DNA of 64,000 nucleotides from Streptomyces sp. PTY087I2 (GCF_001687325.1 NZ_LZRD01000007.1:63786-127785); one strand, 5' to 3'; numbered from the stretch's first letter, positions 8,762-18,369 are shown. Numbers and translations: made by a program. Notes: generated from the sequence alone by a model not told the origin.

Positions 8762-9868
8762 GTGACGCACCCCTTCCTCGACCTCCCCCCGCTGACCGCC
8801 GGCCACTTCGCGGCGATCGAGCGGCGCGTGGCCCGGCTCCTCGCCACGGAGCAGGACGTCGTCATCACCCAGGGCGAGGCGCTGCTCCCGCCGGAGGGCT
8901 GCATCCGCGGCGGCGCGCGGCCCGGCTCGACCGCGCTGAACGTGGTCACGGGCCCGTACGGGCAGACCTTCGGCAACTGGCTGCGGGACTGCGGCGCCCA
9001 GGTCGTCGACCTCGCGGTGCCCTTCCACACGGCGGTGACCGCCGGCCAGGTCGCCGAGGCGCTGGCCGAGCACCCGGAGATCGACTTCGTCTCGCTGGTG
9101 CACGCGGAGGCGGCGACCGGCAACACCAACCCGGTCGCCGAGATCGGCGAGGTGGTCCGGGCGCACGGCGCGCTGTTCATGCTGGACGCGGTCGCCTCGG
9201 TGGGCGCCGAGCCGCTGCTGCCGGACGCGTGGGGCGTCGACCTGTGCGTGATCGGCGCGCAGAAGGCCATGGGCGGGCCCGCCGGGGTCTCCGCGGTGTC
9301 GGTGAGCGCGCGGGCCTGGGAGCGGATCGCCGCCAACCCGGCCGCGCCGCGCCGCTCCTACCTCTCGCTGCTGGACTGGAAGGAGCGCTGGATCGACGGC
9401 GGCCGCACGGCTCTGCCGCACGCCCCGGCGCAGCTGGAGATGCTGGGCCTGGAAGCGTGTGTGGCCCGGATCGAGGACGAGGGCCTGGAGACGGTGATGG
9501 CCCGCCACGCCTCGGCCGCCGCGGCGACCCGGGCCGGGGCGGTGGCCCTCGGCGGCGGTCTCGGTCCGTACGTCCACGAGGCGCGGGACGCGGCCCCGGT
9601 GGCGACGACGCTGCGCGCCCCGGCGGGGACGGACGCGGCCGCGCTGGTCGCCGCGGCACTGGCGGCGGACCCCGCGCTGCCGCTGGTCGCGGGCGGTGGG
9701 GCGCTGTCCAAGGAGATGATCCGGGTCAACCATTACGGGGCGGATGCGACGCGGGGCGCGGTGCTGTCCTCGCTCGCGGCTCTGGGGGCGGCGCTGACCG
9801 ATGCGGGCCGGCAGGTCGATATCGAGGCTGCCCGCCGGGCTGTTTCGGAAACCTGGCCGAGCAGCTAA
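8762..9868 (+). CDS. Class V PLP-dependent aminotransferase (alanine/serine-glyoxylate type)
   Basis: A 368-aa fold-type I enzyme starting at GTG. It has HAEAATGNTNPV, the cofactor Asp in LFMLDAVASVGAEP, and the PLP lysine in VIGAQKAMGGPAGVSAVSV. C-terminal IRVNHYGADATRGAVLSSLAALGAAL is typical of the alanine-glyoxylate/serine-glyoxylate group, which includes phosphonoacetaldehyde and purine-catabolic aminotransferases. The substrate is not evident. It is monocistronic and ends just before a very strong terminator. Confidence 0.85.
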   Translation: MTHPFLDLPPLTAGHFAAIERRVARLLATEQDVVITQGEALLPPEGCIRGGARPGSTALNVVTGPYGQTFGNWLRDCGAQVVDLAVPFHTAVTAGQVAEALAEHPEIDFVSLVHAEAATGNTNPVAEIGEVVRAHGALFMLDAVASVGAEPLLPDAWGVDLCVIGAQKAMGGPAGVSAVSVSARAWERIAANPAAPRRSYLSLLDWKERWIDGGRTALPHAPAQLEMLGLEACVARIEDEGLETVMARHASAAAATRAGAVALGGGLGPYVHEARDAAPVATTLRAPAGTDAAALVAAALAADPALPLVAGGGALSKEMIRVNHYGADATRGAVLSSLAALGAALTDAGRQVDIEAARRAVSETWPSS

Positions 9869-9877
9869 TTTATCCAT

Positions 9878-9917
9878 AATGCGGGGAGCTGCTTTATCGA
9901 AAGCAGCTCCCCGCATT
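9878..9917. terminator. Strong rho-independent-type hairpin
   Basis: 18-bp perfect arms (AATGCGGGGAGCTGCTTT and its complement) with a 4-nt ATCG loop, ten bases after the aminotransferase stop. It insulates that gene from the ectoine operon. The remainder of the 310-bp gap (9918-10178) is relatively AT-rich and must hold the ect promoter. Confidence 0.9.
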
Positions 9918-10145
9918 CTTCTGCCCGCTTTCCCGTCGGCTAAACGCGGAAGTTTTCGCGAGGCTCGAACTTCATGATTCGGACACGTTCCAGGAGAGTT
10001 ACGACCCTGTGACCGACTCCACACCGGCGGCGTTATGCCCGTTAAATTCGGGACAAAGCGGGGGAAGTTCTACCCGGATCATGGTGCGGCTCGCGCACGC
10101 CTGATAACACATGGACGCCCTTCACCCAACCCTTCACGTCGATGC

Positions 10146-10157
10146 AATTTCGAAATT
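10146..10157. promoter_or_regulatory. AT-rich palindrome in the ect promoter region
   Basis: AATTTCGAAATT is a perfect 12-bp palindrome 22 bp before the ectA start. It lies in one of the most AT-rich stretches of the window. It is a candidate operator or promoter element for osmotic control of ectABCD. No factor can be named from sequence alone. Confidence 0.4.
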
Positions 10158-10178
10158 TGCTGGGTAAATTCAATTCGC

Positions 10179-10709
10179 ATGACCGCCGCACCAGCAGATC
10201 TTGCCCGTGCCCGAAGCGAATTCCTCAGTATCGATGCGCCGCGAGTGGAGGACGGAGCCGCGATCTGGCGCATTGCCCGCGACTCCCAGGTCCTGGACCT
10301 GAACTCCTCGTACAGCTACCTGCTGTGGTGCCGTGATTTCGCCGCGACGTCCGTCGTCGCCCGTGGCGAGAGCGGCGAGCCCATCGCCTTCGTGACGGGC
10401 TACATCCGGCCCGACCGCCCCCAGACCCTCGTCGTCTGGCAGGTGGCCGTCGACGCGGCCCACCGCGGCAAGGGGCTGGCCGCCACGCTGCTGGACGCGC
10501 TGACCGCCCGGGTCGCCGCCGACCAGGGCCTGTCGTCCGTGGAGACGACGATCACCCCGGACAACACCGCTTCCGACCGGCTGTTCACGTCCTACGCCCA
10601 GCGGCACGACGTGGCGCTGGAGCAGGAGGTCCTCTTCGACGGCGACCTGTTCCCCGAAGGGACCCATCTGCCCGAGGTGCTCTACCGGATCGGCCCGTTC
10701 GCCACCTGA
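10179..10709 (+). CDS. ectA: L-2,4-diaminobutyrate N-acetyltransferase
   Basis: A GNAT enzyme of 176 aa that acetylates L-2,4-diaminobutyrate to N4-acetyl-diaminobutyrate. Conserved EctA segments include [27 protein letters not shown] and the acetyl-CoA loop [11 protein letters not shown]. The ATG at 10179 is where homology begins; the frame is open further upstream. No good Shine-Dalgarno precedes this ATG, so a leaderless transcript is possible. It is the first gene of ectABCD. Confidence 0.95.
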   Translation: MTAAPADLARARSEFLSIDAPRVEDGAAIWRIARDSQVLDLNSSYSYLLWCRDFAATSVVARGESGEPIAFVTGYIRPDRPQTLVVWQVAVDAAHRGKGLAATLLDALTARVAADQGLSSVETTITPDNTASDRLFTSYAQRHDVALEQEVLFDGDLFPEGTHLPEVLYRIGPFAT

Positions 10710-10903
10710 GCCCGCCCGGGCGCGCCGCCGGCGTACCCGACCCGTACGCCCGCCGCCCGACCCCCGCCCGGCGCACCCGACGAGTGCGCCCGGCCCCACG
10801 ACATTTCGCGCCGGCCGACCACCCGGCGCGGTCCCGGCCGCATCCGTGCGGCGGGGAGCACGAGACCACCGCCCGTCACACCCCCTCACGCAGGAGATCC
10901 GCT

Positions 10904-12166
10904 GTGACCATCACCCCGCCCGCACTGAGCGTCTTCGAGACCCTGGAGTCCGAGGTCCGGAGCTACTGCCGCGGCTGGCCCGCCGTCTTCAACCGTGCGC
11001 AGGGCGCCCGGCTGACCGACGAGGACGGCCACTCCTACCTGGACTTCTTCGCCGGGGCCGGCTCGCTCAACTACGGCCACAACAACCCGGTGCTGAAACG
11101 AGCGCTGATCGACTACATCGAGCGCGACGGCATCACCCACGGCCTGGACATGGCGACCACCGCCAAGCGCGCGTTCCTGGAGACGTTCCAGAACGTGATC
11201 CTGCGCCCGCGCGACCTGCCGTACAAGGTGATGTTCCCCGGCCCGACCGGCACCAACGCCGTCGAGTCGGCGCTGAAGCTGGCCCGTAAGGTCAAGGGCC
11301 GGGAAGCCGTCGTCTCGTTCACCAACGCCTTCCACGGCATGTCGCTGGGTTCGCTGGCCGTCACCGGCAACGCCTTCAAGCGCGCCGGGGCCGGGATCCC
11401 GCTGGTGCACGGCACCCCGATGCCGTTCGACAACTACTTCGACGGCACGGTCCCGGACTTCCTGTGGTTCGAGCGGCTCCTGGAGGACCAGGGCTCCGGG
11501 CTGAACAAGCCCGCCGCGGTGATCGTGGAGACGGTCCAGGGCGAGGGCGGCATCAACGTCGCCCGCGCCGAGTGGCTGCGGGCGCTCCAGGACCTGTGCC
11601 ACCGCCAGGACATGCTGCTGATCGTCGACGACATCCAGATGGGCTGCGGCCGTACCGGCGGGTTCTTCTCCTTCGAGGAGGCCGGGATCACCCCGGACAT
11701 CGTCACGCTGTCGAAGTCCATCAGCGGTTACGGGCTGCCGATGTCGCTGTGCCTGTTCAAGCCGGAGCTGGACATCTGGGAGCCGGGCGAGCACAACGGC
11801 ACCTTCCGCGGCAACAACCCGGCCTTCGTCACGGCCGCCGCCGCGCTCCAGGCGTACTGGGCGGACGGCCAGATGGAGAAGCAGACCCTGGCCCGCGGCG
11901 AGCAGATCGAGCAGACGCTGCTGGCCATCTGCGCCGAGGAGCCGACCGCGCGGTTCCGCGGCCGGGGCCTGGTGTGGGGCATGGAGTTCGAGGACCCGGC
12001 GCGGGCCTCGGCGGTCTGCGCCCGCGCCTTCGAGCTGGGGCTCCTGCTGGAGACCTCCGGCCCGCAGAGCGAGGTCGTCAAGCTGCTGCCGCCGCTGACC
12101 ATCACCCCCGAAGAGCTGGACGAGGGCCTGCGCACGCTGGCCCGTTCCGTCCGCGAGACGGCCTGA
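10904..12166 (+). CDS. ectB: Diaminobutyrate-2-oxoglutarate transaminase
   Basis: A class III PLP aminotransferase of 420 aa converting aspartate semialdehyde plus glutamate to L-2,4-diaminobutyrate, the first committed ectoine step. [50 protein letters not shown] and the PLP lysine (K271) in [14 protein letters not shown] are diagnostic of EctB. The GTG start follows CAGGAG. The 194-bp gap after ectA is unusually long for an operon and might contain an internal promoter. Confidence 0.96.
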   Translation: MTITPPALSVFETLESEVRSYCRGWPAVFNRAQGARLTDEDGHSYLDFFAGAGSLNYGHNNPVLKRALIDYIERDGITHGLDMATTAKRAFLETFQNVILRPRDLPYKVMFPGPTGTNAVESALKLARKVKGREAVVSFTNAFHGMSLGSLAVTGNAFKRAGAGIPLVHGTPMPFDNYFDGTVPDFLWFERLLEDQGSGLNKPAAVIVETVQGEGGINVARAEWLRALQDLCHRQDMLLIVDDIQMGCGRTGGFFSFEEAGITPDIVTLSKSISGYGLPMSLCLFKPELDIWEPGEHNGTFRGNNPAFVTAAAALQAYWADGQMEKQTLARGEQIEQTLLAICAEEPTARFRGRGLVWGMEFEDPARASAVCARAFELGLLLETSGPQSEVVKLLPPLTITPEELDEGLRTLARSVRETA

Positions 12167-12198
12167 CCCGGTACCGCCGGGGCAGGTGGAAGAAGAGA

Positions 12199-12224
12199 GG
12201 TCCCGGGCCGCGAGGCCCGGGACC
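12199..12224. terminator. Hairpin between ectB and ectC
   Basis: GGTCCCGGGCC and GGCCCGGGACC (11-bp perfect arms) flank GCGA in the 90-bp gap between ectB and ectC. It lacks a T-run and sits inside the operon. It may attenuate transcription or protect the upstream mRNA rather than terminate fully. Confidence 0.6.
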
Positions 12225-12256
12225 CCGTGCAGAGAAGAGAAAGGCAACCGCTCACC

Positions 12257-12655
12257 GTGATCGTCCGATCGTTCAGTGACATCGAGAACACCGACCGGCA
12301 TGTGAAGGCCGCGTCCGGCACCTGGGAGAGCAAGCGCATCGTGCTCGCCAAGGAGAAGGTCGGATTCTCGCTCCACGAGACCGTGCTGTACGCGGGCACG
12401 GAGACCTCCATGTGGTACGCGAACCACATCGAGGCGGTGCTGTGCACCGAGGGCGAGGCCGAGCTCACCAACGACGAGACCGGCGAGAAGCACTGGATCA
12501 CGCCCGGCACGATGTATCTGCTGGACGGACATGAGCGGCACACCATGCGGCCCAAGACCGACTTCCGCTGCGTGTGCGTCTTCAATCCCCCCGTCACCGG
12601 ACGGGAGGACCATGACGAGAACGGTGTCTACCCACTGCTGACCGAGGAGGGCTGA
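12257..12655 (+). CDS. ectC: L-ectoine synthase
   Basis: A 132-aa cupin-fold enzyme that cyclises N4-acetyl-diaminobutyrate to ectoine. It begins MIVRSF from a GTG. Conserved EctC segments are [36 protein letters not shown] and [11 protein letters not shown]. The length matches the family. ectD starts three bases after the stop, so the two are co-translated. Confidence 0.96.
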   Translation: MIVRSFSDIENTDRHVKAASGTWESKRIVLAKEKVGFSLHETVLYAGTETSMWYANHIEAVLCTEGEAELTNDETGEKHWITPGTMYLLDGHERHTMRPKTDFRCVCVFNPPVTGREDHDENGVYPLLTEEG

Positions 12656-12658
12656 ACC

Positions 12659-13552
12659 ATGACCACCGAAGTACGCGCCGATCTGTACCCCTCGCGCGGC
12701 GCCGCCGAGATGACCACTCCCCGCCAGGACCCGGTCATCTGGTCCGCGCCGGGCGCACCGGGTCCGATCGCCGCCAAGGACCTCCAGAGCTACGAGCACG
12801 ACGGTTTCCTCAGCATCGAGCAGCTGATCACGCCGGACGAGGTCGCCGTCTACCGGGCGGAGCTGGACCGGCTGGTCGCCGACCCGCTGATCCGCGCCGA
12901 CGAGCGCTCCATCGTGGAGAAGCAGTCGCAGAACGTGCGGTCCGTCTTCGAGGTTCACAAGATCAGTGAGGTCTTCGCCGGGCTGGTCCGCGACGAGCGG
13001 GTGGTGGGCCGGGCCCGCCAGATCCTCGGCTCGGACGTGTACGTCCACCAGTCCCGGATCAATGTGAAGCCGGGCTTCGGGGCCTCGGGCTTCTACTGGC
13101 ACTCGGACTTCGAGACGTGGCATGCGGAGGACGGTCTGCCGAACATGCGGACGGTGTCCGTGTCGATCGCGCTGACGGAGAACTTCGACACCAACGGCGG
13201 GCTGATGATCATGCCCGGTTCGCACAAGTCGTTCCTCGGCTGCGCGGGCGAGACGCCGAAGGACAACTACAAGAAGTCGCTCCAGATGCAGGACGCCGGC
13301 ACCCCGTCCGACGAGGCGCTGACGAAGATGGCCGACCGCCACGGCATCAAGCTCTTCACGGGCAAGGCCGGTTCGGCGACCTGGTTCGACTGCAACGCCA
13401 TGCACGGTTCGGGCGACAACATCACCCCGTACGCGCGCAGCAACGTCTTCATCGTCTTCAACAGCGTGGAGAACGCGGCGCAGGAGCCCTTCGCGGCTCC
13501 GATCCGCCGCCCGGAGTTCATCGGGGCGCGGGACTTCACCCCGGTGAGGTAG
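12659..13552 (+). CDS. ectD: Ectoine 5-hydroxylase
   Basis: A 297-aa Fe(II)/2-oxoglutarate dioxygenase producing 5-hydroxyectoine. The iron triad is visible as H148 and D150 in FYWHSDFETWHAEDG and H249 in NAMHGSGDN. The EctD signature around these residues is intact, so the protein should be active. It is the last gene of the operon and is followed by a strong terminator. The host should therefore make both ectoine and hydroxyectoine. Confidence 0.96.
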   Translation: MTTEVRADLYPSRGAAEMTTPRQDPVIWSAPGAPGPIAAKDLQSYEHDGFLSIEQLITPDEVAVYRAELDRLVADPLIRADERSIVEKQSQNVRSVFEVHKISEVFAGLVRDERVVGRARQILGSDVYVHQSRINVKPGFGASGFYWHSDFETWHAEDGLPNMRTVSVSIALTENFDTNGGLMIMPGSHKSFLGCAGETPKDNYKKSLQMQDAGTPSDEALTKMADRHGIKLFTGKAGSATWFDCNAMHGSGDNITPYARSNVFIVFNSVENAAQEPFAAPIRRPEFIGARDFTPVR

Positions 13553-13568
13553 CGCGACGCGCAGGCGG

Positions 13569-13602
13569 GAAGGGCCGGGACGGCGTACCGTCCCGGCCCT
13601 TC
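13569..13602. terminator. Terminator of the ect operon
   Basis: 15-bp perfect arms (GAAGGGCCGGGACGG and complement) around a CGTA loop, 17 bases after the ectD stop. Confidence 0.9.
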
Positions 13603-13652
13603 GCGCGTAACTCGCTGGACCGGGGCCCGAGTCGGCGGAGAGGGTGTCCGCC

Positions 13653-14687
13653 ATGACTTCCCATGTACGCCACATCACGATCGACTGCGCCGACGCCTAC
13701 GCGCTGGGCACCTTCTGGGCCCAGGTGCTCGGCGCGCCGCTCTCCGACGAGGACCTTCCCGGTGATCCGGAGGCGCTGGTCGAGACGCCCGGCGCGGCGA
13801 TCCTCTTCGTACAGGTGGACGATCCCAAACAGACCAAGAACCGCGTCCATCTCGACATCCAGCCGGACGACCGCTCCCGCGACGAGGAGGTCGAGCGGCT
13901 GCTCGCGCTCGGGGCGACGCTCGTCGCCGACCACCGCAAACCGAACGGGCGCGGCTGGGCGACGCTCGCCGACCCCGAGGGCAACGAGTTCTGTGTGGAG
14001 TGCGGCGCGGCCGAGCGGGCGGCGCTGACCGGGACCCGGCTGCCGGTGACCGCCGACGATGTGACGACCGCCGTGCGGCTCGCGGTGGACGTGCTGGCGA
14101 AGGCCCCGGCGGACCGCTGGGAGGCCAGGGCCGGTTCGCTGGAGTGGACCTGCTGGGAGACGGCGGAGCACCTGGGCGACGATCTCGTCTCGTACGCCGT
14201 GCGGCTGGGCCCGCGGACGCCTCCGCTGGAGCAGAACCTCCCCTTCCGGTGGACCTCCGAACGGCCGGGCGGCCAGGAAGGTCTGCTCTTCGTCGACCGG
14301 TCGGCCGGGCCCGCCGGGCTGCTGGCGACGGTGGAGGCGCGCGGGGCGCTGCTGGCCTCGATGGTGCGGACGACGCCGCCCGGGGTGCGCGCGTACCACG
14401 TCTACAGCGTCTCGGACCCGGAGGGCTTCGCCGCGATGGGGGTGGTGGAGACCCTGGTGCACGCCCATGACATCGCGGAGGGGCTGGGGCTGGCGTGGGA
14501 GCCGCCCGCCGCGCTCTGCGACCGGGCGCTGGCCCGGCTCTTCCCGGACGCGCCGGCGGGCGGCGACCGGTGGGCCGTCCTGCTGTGGGCCACCGGCCGC
14601 GCCGAGCTGCCGGGCCACCCGCGCCGCACCGAGTGGCGGTGGGACGGGCGGCCCCTGGAGGATCAGACGGCGTCGAGCGCCGGGTAG
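13653..14687 (+). CDS. VOC (glyoxalase-like) domain fused to DinB/maleylpyruvate-isomerase-like domain
   Basis: About 344 aa. Residues 1-120 form a glyoxalase-like VOC domain (HITIDCADAYALGTFWAQVLGAPL, WATLADPEGNEFCVE). The rest resembles the DinB/mycothiol-dependent maleylpyruvate isomerase helical bundle. It has the putative metal-site pattern CWETAEHLGDD, and VVETLVHAHDI carries further His/Asp ligands. Such proteins are often thiol-dependent detoxification enzymes, but the substrate is unknown. The start may be the GTG at 13644. The VOC half is strikingly similar to the 127-aa protein at 18516. The 3' end overlaps the convergent ene-reductase by 25 bp. Confidence 0.75.
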   Translation: MTSHVRHITIDCADAYALGTFWAQVLGAPLSDEDLPGDPEALVETPGAAILFVQVDDPKQTKNRVHLDIQPDDRSRDEEVERLLALGATLVADHRKPNGRGWATLADPEGNEFCVECGAAERAALTGTRLPVTADDVTTAVRLAVDVLAKAPADRWEARAGSLEWTCWETAEHLGDDLVSYAVRLGPRTPPLEQNLPFRWTSERPGGQEGLLFVDRSAGPAGLLATVEARGALLASMVRTTPPGVRAYHVYSVSDPEGFAAMGVVETLVHAHDIAEGLGLAWEPPAALCDRALARLFPDAPAGGDRWAVLLWATGRAELPGHPRRTEWRWDGRPLEDQTASSAG

Positions 14688-15733
14688 TCGGTGTAGCCCT
14701 TGGCGTCGCCGCCGAAGAAGGTCGACGGGTCGGGGGTGTTGAACGGGCCGCCCGCCTTCAGCCGGGCGGGCAGGTCCGGGTTGGCGAGGAAGAGCGCCCC
14801 GTACGAGATCAGGTCGGCGATGCCGTCGTCGATCACCGTGTGGTCGCCGGGGCCGGTGGGGCCGTCGGAGTGCACGTTGATGACGACGGTCCCGGAGAAG
14901 GCCTTGCGCAGCGCGAGGGTCAGCTCGCGGATCGGGGTGGCCTCCAGGATGTGCAGATAGGCGAGGCCGAGCGGCTCGATGGCGCGGACCAGCGCGGTGT
15001 ACGTGGCCTCCGGCGCGGGCTCGTCGATGTCGTTGTACGGGTTGCCGGGCGAGATGCGCAGTCCGGTGCGCTCCGGGCCGATCTCGGCGGCGACGGCCTT
15101 GACGACCTCGACGGCGAAGCGGGTGCGGGCCTCGTCGGAGCCGCCCCACGCGTCGGTGCGCCGGTTGGTGTTGGGGGCGAGGAACTGGTGGATGAGGTAG
15201 CCGTTGGCGCCGTGCAGCTCGACCCCGTCGAATCCGGCGGCCACGGCGTTGCGGGCGGCGGTGACGAAGTCGGCGACGGTCGCGCGGACCTCGGCGTCGG
15301 TCAGCTCGTGCGGCTCGACGAAGTCCTTCGGGCCGACGTGGGTGTAGACCTGCCCCTCGGCCTTGACCGGGGAGGCGCTGACGGGGACGAGGCCGTCGGG
15401 GAGCAGGACCGGGTGGCCGATGCGGCCCGCGTGCATGATCTGGGCGAAGATCTTGCCGCCCTGAGCGTGCACCGCGTCGGTGACCGTACGCCAGGAGGCG
15501 ACCTGCTCGGCGCTGTGCAGGCCGGGCGTGGAGGGGTAGCCCTGGCCCACGACGGACGGCTGGATGCCCTCGGTGATCACGAGTCCGGCCGAGGCGCGCT
15601 GGGCGTAGTACGTGGCGGTCAGCTCGGTGGCGGTGCCGCCCTCGCCGGCCCGGCTGCGGGTCATCGGGGCCAGCGCGATGCGGTTGGCCAGGGGGGTGCC
15701 GGACAGATCGATCGGGTCGAAAACGGTGGTCAT
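14663..15733 (-). CDS. Alkene reductase, old yellow enzyme family
   Basis: A 356-aa FMN-dependent TIM-barrel ene-reductase (NemA/OYE type) that reduces activated C=C bonds of electrophiles with NAD(P)H. FMN and substrate motifs are visible: ALAPMTRSRA, FAQIMHAGRIGHP, DGVELHGANGYLIHQFL, NTRRTDAWGG-like NTNRRTDAWGGS, and FLANPDLPARL. The ATG at 15733 gives the conventional N-terminus. It is divergent from a MarR gene with paired operators between them, so electrophile-induced derepression is likely. Confidence 0.93.
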   Translation of the reverse strand: MTTVFDPIDLSGTPLANRIALAPMTRSRAGEGGTATELTATYYAQRASAGLVITEGIQPSVVGQGYPSTPGLHSAEQVASWRTVTDAVHAQGGKIFAQIMHAGRIGHPVLLPDGLVPVSASPVKAEGQVYTHVGPKDFVEPHELTDAEVRATVADFVTAARNAVAAGFDGVELHGANGYLIHQFLAPNTNRRTDAWGGSDEARTRFAVEVVKAVAAEIGPERTGLRISPGNPYNDIDEPAPEATYTALVRAIEPLGLAYLHILEATPIRELTLALRKAFSGTVVINVHSDGPTGPGDHTVIDDGIADLISYGALFLANPDLPARLKAGGPFNTPDPSTFFGGDAKGYTDYPALDAV

Positions 15734-15755
15734 GAGGGCTCCCAGGGTAAGTATG

Positions 15756-15810
15756 TGGTCGGCCAACGATCGCCGCCGGGAGCAACTGTAACCCATTCAT
15801 TGGCCGACCA
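15756..15810. promoter_or_regulatory. Paired MarR-type operators between ene-reductase and marR
   Basis: TGGTCGGCCAA at 15756-15766 and its exact complement TTGGCCGACCA at 15800-15810. Each box is itself partly palindromic (TGG-N4-CCA). They lie in the divergent promoter region and are the obvious targets for the adjacent MarR protein. Confidence 0.7.
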
Positions 15811-15909
15811 AGGTAAAGTCGTCCGAAACCGTCGGGCATCATCGGAAGCCGCCACCGAGGCCAGCACCGAAGCCGCCGCGCCCCGCCCCGAGGACCCCAG
15901 GAGCCCGCC

Positions 15910-16431
15910 ATGACCACCGGCCGCGCCACCCCCGCGGAAGACGCCTGTACGAACGCGCTGCCCACGGCGGCGCTCGGCGGGCCCGTCAGCCACGCCGTCT
16001 CGCGGGTGGCCCGGCTGCACCGGATCGCGGCGGGCAAGGCGCTCAGGGGGGTGGACCTCTACCCGGGGCAGGAACTGCTGATGATGCATCTGTGGGACCG
16101 GGGGGCGGTCCGGCAGACGGAGCTGATCAGGTCCCTGGAGCTGGATCCGTCCACGGTCACGAAGATGCTCCAGCGGCTGGAGCAGACCGGGCATGTGCGC
16201 CGCCGCCCCGACCCGGCCGACCGGCGGGCCGTGCTGGTCGAGGCGACGGACGAGAGCTGCGCGCTGCACACGGCGGTGGAGGCCGCCTGGGGCGACCTGG
16301 AGGAGCACACGCTCGCGGGCCTGGCCCCGGCCGAGCGCACGGAGCTGGTCCGGCTGCTGGCGAAGGTCGAGGAGAACCTCTGCCGGGAGACCGAGGACTG
16401 CCCCGACCGGCGCCGGGCCGCGTCCGCCTGA
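15910..16431 (+). CDS. MarR family transcriptional regulator
   Basis: A 173-aa winged-helix protein. The recognition helix region is RQTELIRSLELDPSTVTKMLQRLEQTGHV, followed by the wing RRRPDPADRRAVLVEAT with the conserved DxR. C11-like (EDACTNAL) and C-terminal Cys residues could serve redox or electrophile sensing. It is divergent from the old yellow enzyme and probably represses it through the boxes at 15756-15810. Confidence 0.88.
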   Translation: MTTGRATPAEDACTNALPTAALGGPVSHAVSRVARLHRIAAGKALRGVDLYPGQELLMMHLWDRGAVRQTELIRSLELDPSTVTKMLQRLEQTGHVRRRPDPADRRAVLVEATDESCALHTAVEAAWGDLEEHTLAGLAPAERTELVRLLAKVEENLCRETEDCPDRRRAASA

Positions 16432-16500
16432 GCCGTACCCGTACGGCCCGAGCCGCGTCCGTAACGCCCCGAGCCGCGCCCGTACAGCTCAGGCCCAGGC

Positions 16501-17559
16501 TCAGGCCAGGAAATCCAGCAGCCGGTCCACATCGGCCTCGGTGTTGTAGAGGTGGCAGGAGATCCGCAGATTCCCGGCCGGGGCGGAGACCGCGATCCCG
16601 GCCTCCGCCAGCTCCGGCTGCCGGCCGTCGAGCCCCGGCACGGAGACGATCGCCGACTCCCCGGGAACGGCCTCGTGCCCGAGCTTCGCCAGCCCCGTCC
16701 GCAGCCGGGCGGCGAGCCCCGTGGCGTGCGCGTACAGGGCGTCCGTGCCGACCTCCCCGAGCAGGGCGAGGGAGTGCTCGGCCCCGTGGTACGAGAGGAA
16801 GGCGGGCGGCTCGTCGAAGCCGCGGGCGGTGGGGGCGAGGCGCTCCAGCGGGCCGTAGTTGCTCGTCCAGGGGGCGCCCGCGGAGACCCAGCCCGCGAAG
16901 AGGGCCGGCAGGGTGTCCTGCGCCTCCTCGGTGACGGTCAGGAACGACGTACCGCGCGGGCAGAGCAGGAACTTGAAGCCGCCGGTGACGGTGTAGTCGT
17001 ACGCCCCGGCGTCCACCGGGAACCAGCCCGCCGCCTGGGTGGCGTCCAGCAGGGTGCGGGCCCCGTGCGCCGCGGCGGCCGCGCGGACGGCGGCGAGGTC
17101 GGCGACCCGGCCGTCGGCCGACTGCACGGCGGAGAAGGCGACCAGCGCGGTCGACTCGCGGACGGCCCCGGCGAGTTCCGCGAGCGGCGCGTACCGCATG
17201 CGCAGATCGCCGCGGAGCGCGAACGGGCTGACCACGGAGGAGAACTCGCCCTCGGGGCAGAGGACTTCGGCGCCGGGCGGCAGCGAGGCGGCGATCAGCC
17301 CGACATGGACCGTGACGGAGCTGCCGGTGGCGACCCGGTCCGGGTGGACGCCGACGAGCCGGGCGAAGCCGACCCGGGCGGCCTCCACGGCCTCGAAGCT
17401 GCCGGCCCCCACCCGGCGGCCGGCCGCGTTCTCGTCGGCCAGGGCCTTGACGGCGGCGATCGTGCGGCGGGGCAGCAGACCCCAGCTGGAGGTGTTGAGG
17501 TAGGTGACCTCGGGCGCGAATTCGACGGCTGCGGCTTGGATGGGCGCGAGGATCGTCAT
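16501..17559 (-). CDS. Class V PLP-dependent aminotransferase/cysteine-desulfurase-like
   Basis: A 352-aa fold-type I protein. TYLNTSSWGLLPRRT, the cofactor Asp segment ARTLLDATQAAGWFPVD and the PLP lysine in VTGGFKFLLCPRGTSFL match class V enzymes such as isopenicillin-N epimerase-like and kynureninase-like proteins. No desulfurase-type catalytic Cys loop is evident, so cysteine desulfurase activity is unlikely. The ATG at 17559 is chosen because the longer frame adds non-homologous residues. It is monocistronic and its substrate is unknown. Confidence 0.8.
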   Translation of the reverse strand: MTILAPIQAAAVEFAPEVTYLNTSSWGLLPRRTIAAVKALADENAAGRRVGAGSFEAVEAARVGFARLVGVHPDRVATGSSVTVHVGLIAASLPPGAEVLCPEGEFSSVVSPFALRGDLRMRYAPLAELAGAVRESTALVAFSAVQSADGRVADLAAVRAAAAAHGARTLLDATQAAGWFPVDAGAYDYTVTGGFKFLLCPRGTSFLTVTEEAQDTLPALFAGWVSAGAPWTSNYGPLERLAPTARGFDEPPAFLSYHGAEHSLALLGEVGTDALYAHATGLAARLRTGLAKLGHEAVPGESAIVSVPGLDGRQPELAEAGIAVSAPAGNLRISCHLYNTEADVDRLLDFLA

Positions 17560-17652
17560 GCGTCCACCCTGGAGCCCCCTCAACTCAAAGTCAATTACCA
17601 AGAGTTAAGGGGAACACCAAAGAAATACTTATGGATCGCAGGCGACAGGAGC

Positions 17653-18369
17653 TCAGTCCCGGGGAACCTCGCAGGCCCCGTCCGTGTCGCAGGCCGCCGC
17701 GTCCCCGCCGACGGTGATCAGCGCGGTGGCGGGGCGGTCCTTCCAGGCCTGCTCCAGCGCCTGGACGAAGACCTCGGAGGGCTGGCCGCCGGAGATGCCG
17801 TAACGCCGGTCGAGGACGAAGAACGGCACGGCGTTGGCGCCCAGTTCGGCCGCCTCGCGCTCGTCGGTCCGGACGTCGTCCGCGTACGCCTCGGGGTCGG
17901 CGAGCACCGCGCGGGCCTCGGCGGCGTCGAGTCCGGCCTCCTCGGCGAGGGCGACCAGCACCTCGTCGTCGAAGACGGAGCGCTCCTCGGCGAAGTTCGC
18001 CCGGTAGGCGAGGGTCAGCAGCTCGTCCTGGCGGCCCCGGGCCTTGGCCAGGTGCAGCAGCCGGTGGATGTCGAAGGTGTTGCCGTGGTCGCGGCCCTCG
18101 GTGCGGTAGCCGAGCCCCTCGGACTGCGCGTTGGCGGCGACGTTGGCCTCCATCGCGGCGGCTTCCTCGCGGCTGCGGCCGTACTTCTCGGCCAGCATGT
18201 CGATCACGAGCGCGGTGTCGCCCTTGGCCCGGGAGGGGTCGAGCTCGAAGGACCGGTGCACCACCTCGACCTCGTCGCGGTGGGCGAACTCCGCGAGGCC
18301 CTTCTCGAAGCGGGCCTTGCCGATGTAGCACCACGGGCAGGCGATGTCGCTCCAGATCTCGACGCGCAT
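17653..18369 (-). CDS. DsbA family oxidoreductase (FrnE-like)
   Basis: A 238-aa thioredoxin-fold protein with the active site CPWC at residues 11-14 (EIWSDIACPWCYIGKARFE). It also has ANFAEERSVFDDEVL and the cis-Pro loop NAVPFFVLDRRYGISGGQP, the FrnE signature. There is no signal peptide, so it acts in the cytoplasm. A C-terminal extension adds two Cys (AACDTDGACEV). FrnE-type proteins catalyse disulfide exchange, and some are linked to oxidative-stress tolerance. Confidence 0.9.
   Translation of the reverse strand: MRVEIWSDIACPWCYIGKARFEKGLAEFAHRDEVEVVHRSFELDPSRAKGDTALVIDMLAEKYGRSREEAAAMEANVAANAQSEGLGYRTEGRDHGNTFDIHRLLHLAKARGRQDELLTLAYRANFAEERSVFDDEVLVALAEEAGLDAAEARAVLADPEAYADDVRTDEREAAELGANAVPFFVLDRRYGISGGQPSEVFVQALEQAWKDRPATALITVGGDAAACDTDGACEVPRD

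Noticed and set aside
10886..13678. A 930-aa minus-strand reading frame across ectB-ectD
   Set aside because: It is antisense to three unmistakable ectoine genes and shows no domain; long shadow frames are common at this GC content.
16501..17559. Second cysteine desulfurase
   Set aside because: The PLP lysine is present but no catalytic Cys loop like that of SufS was found.
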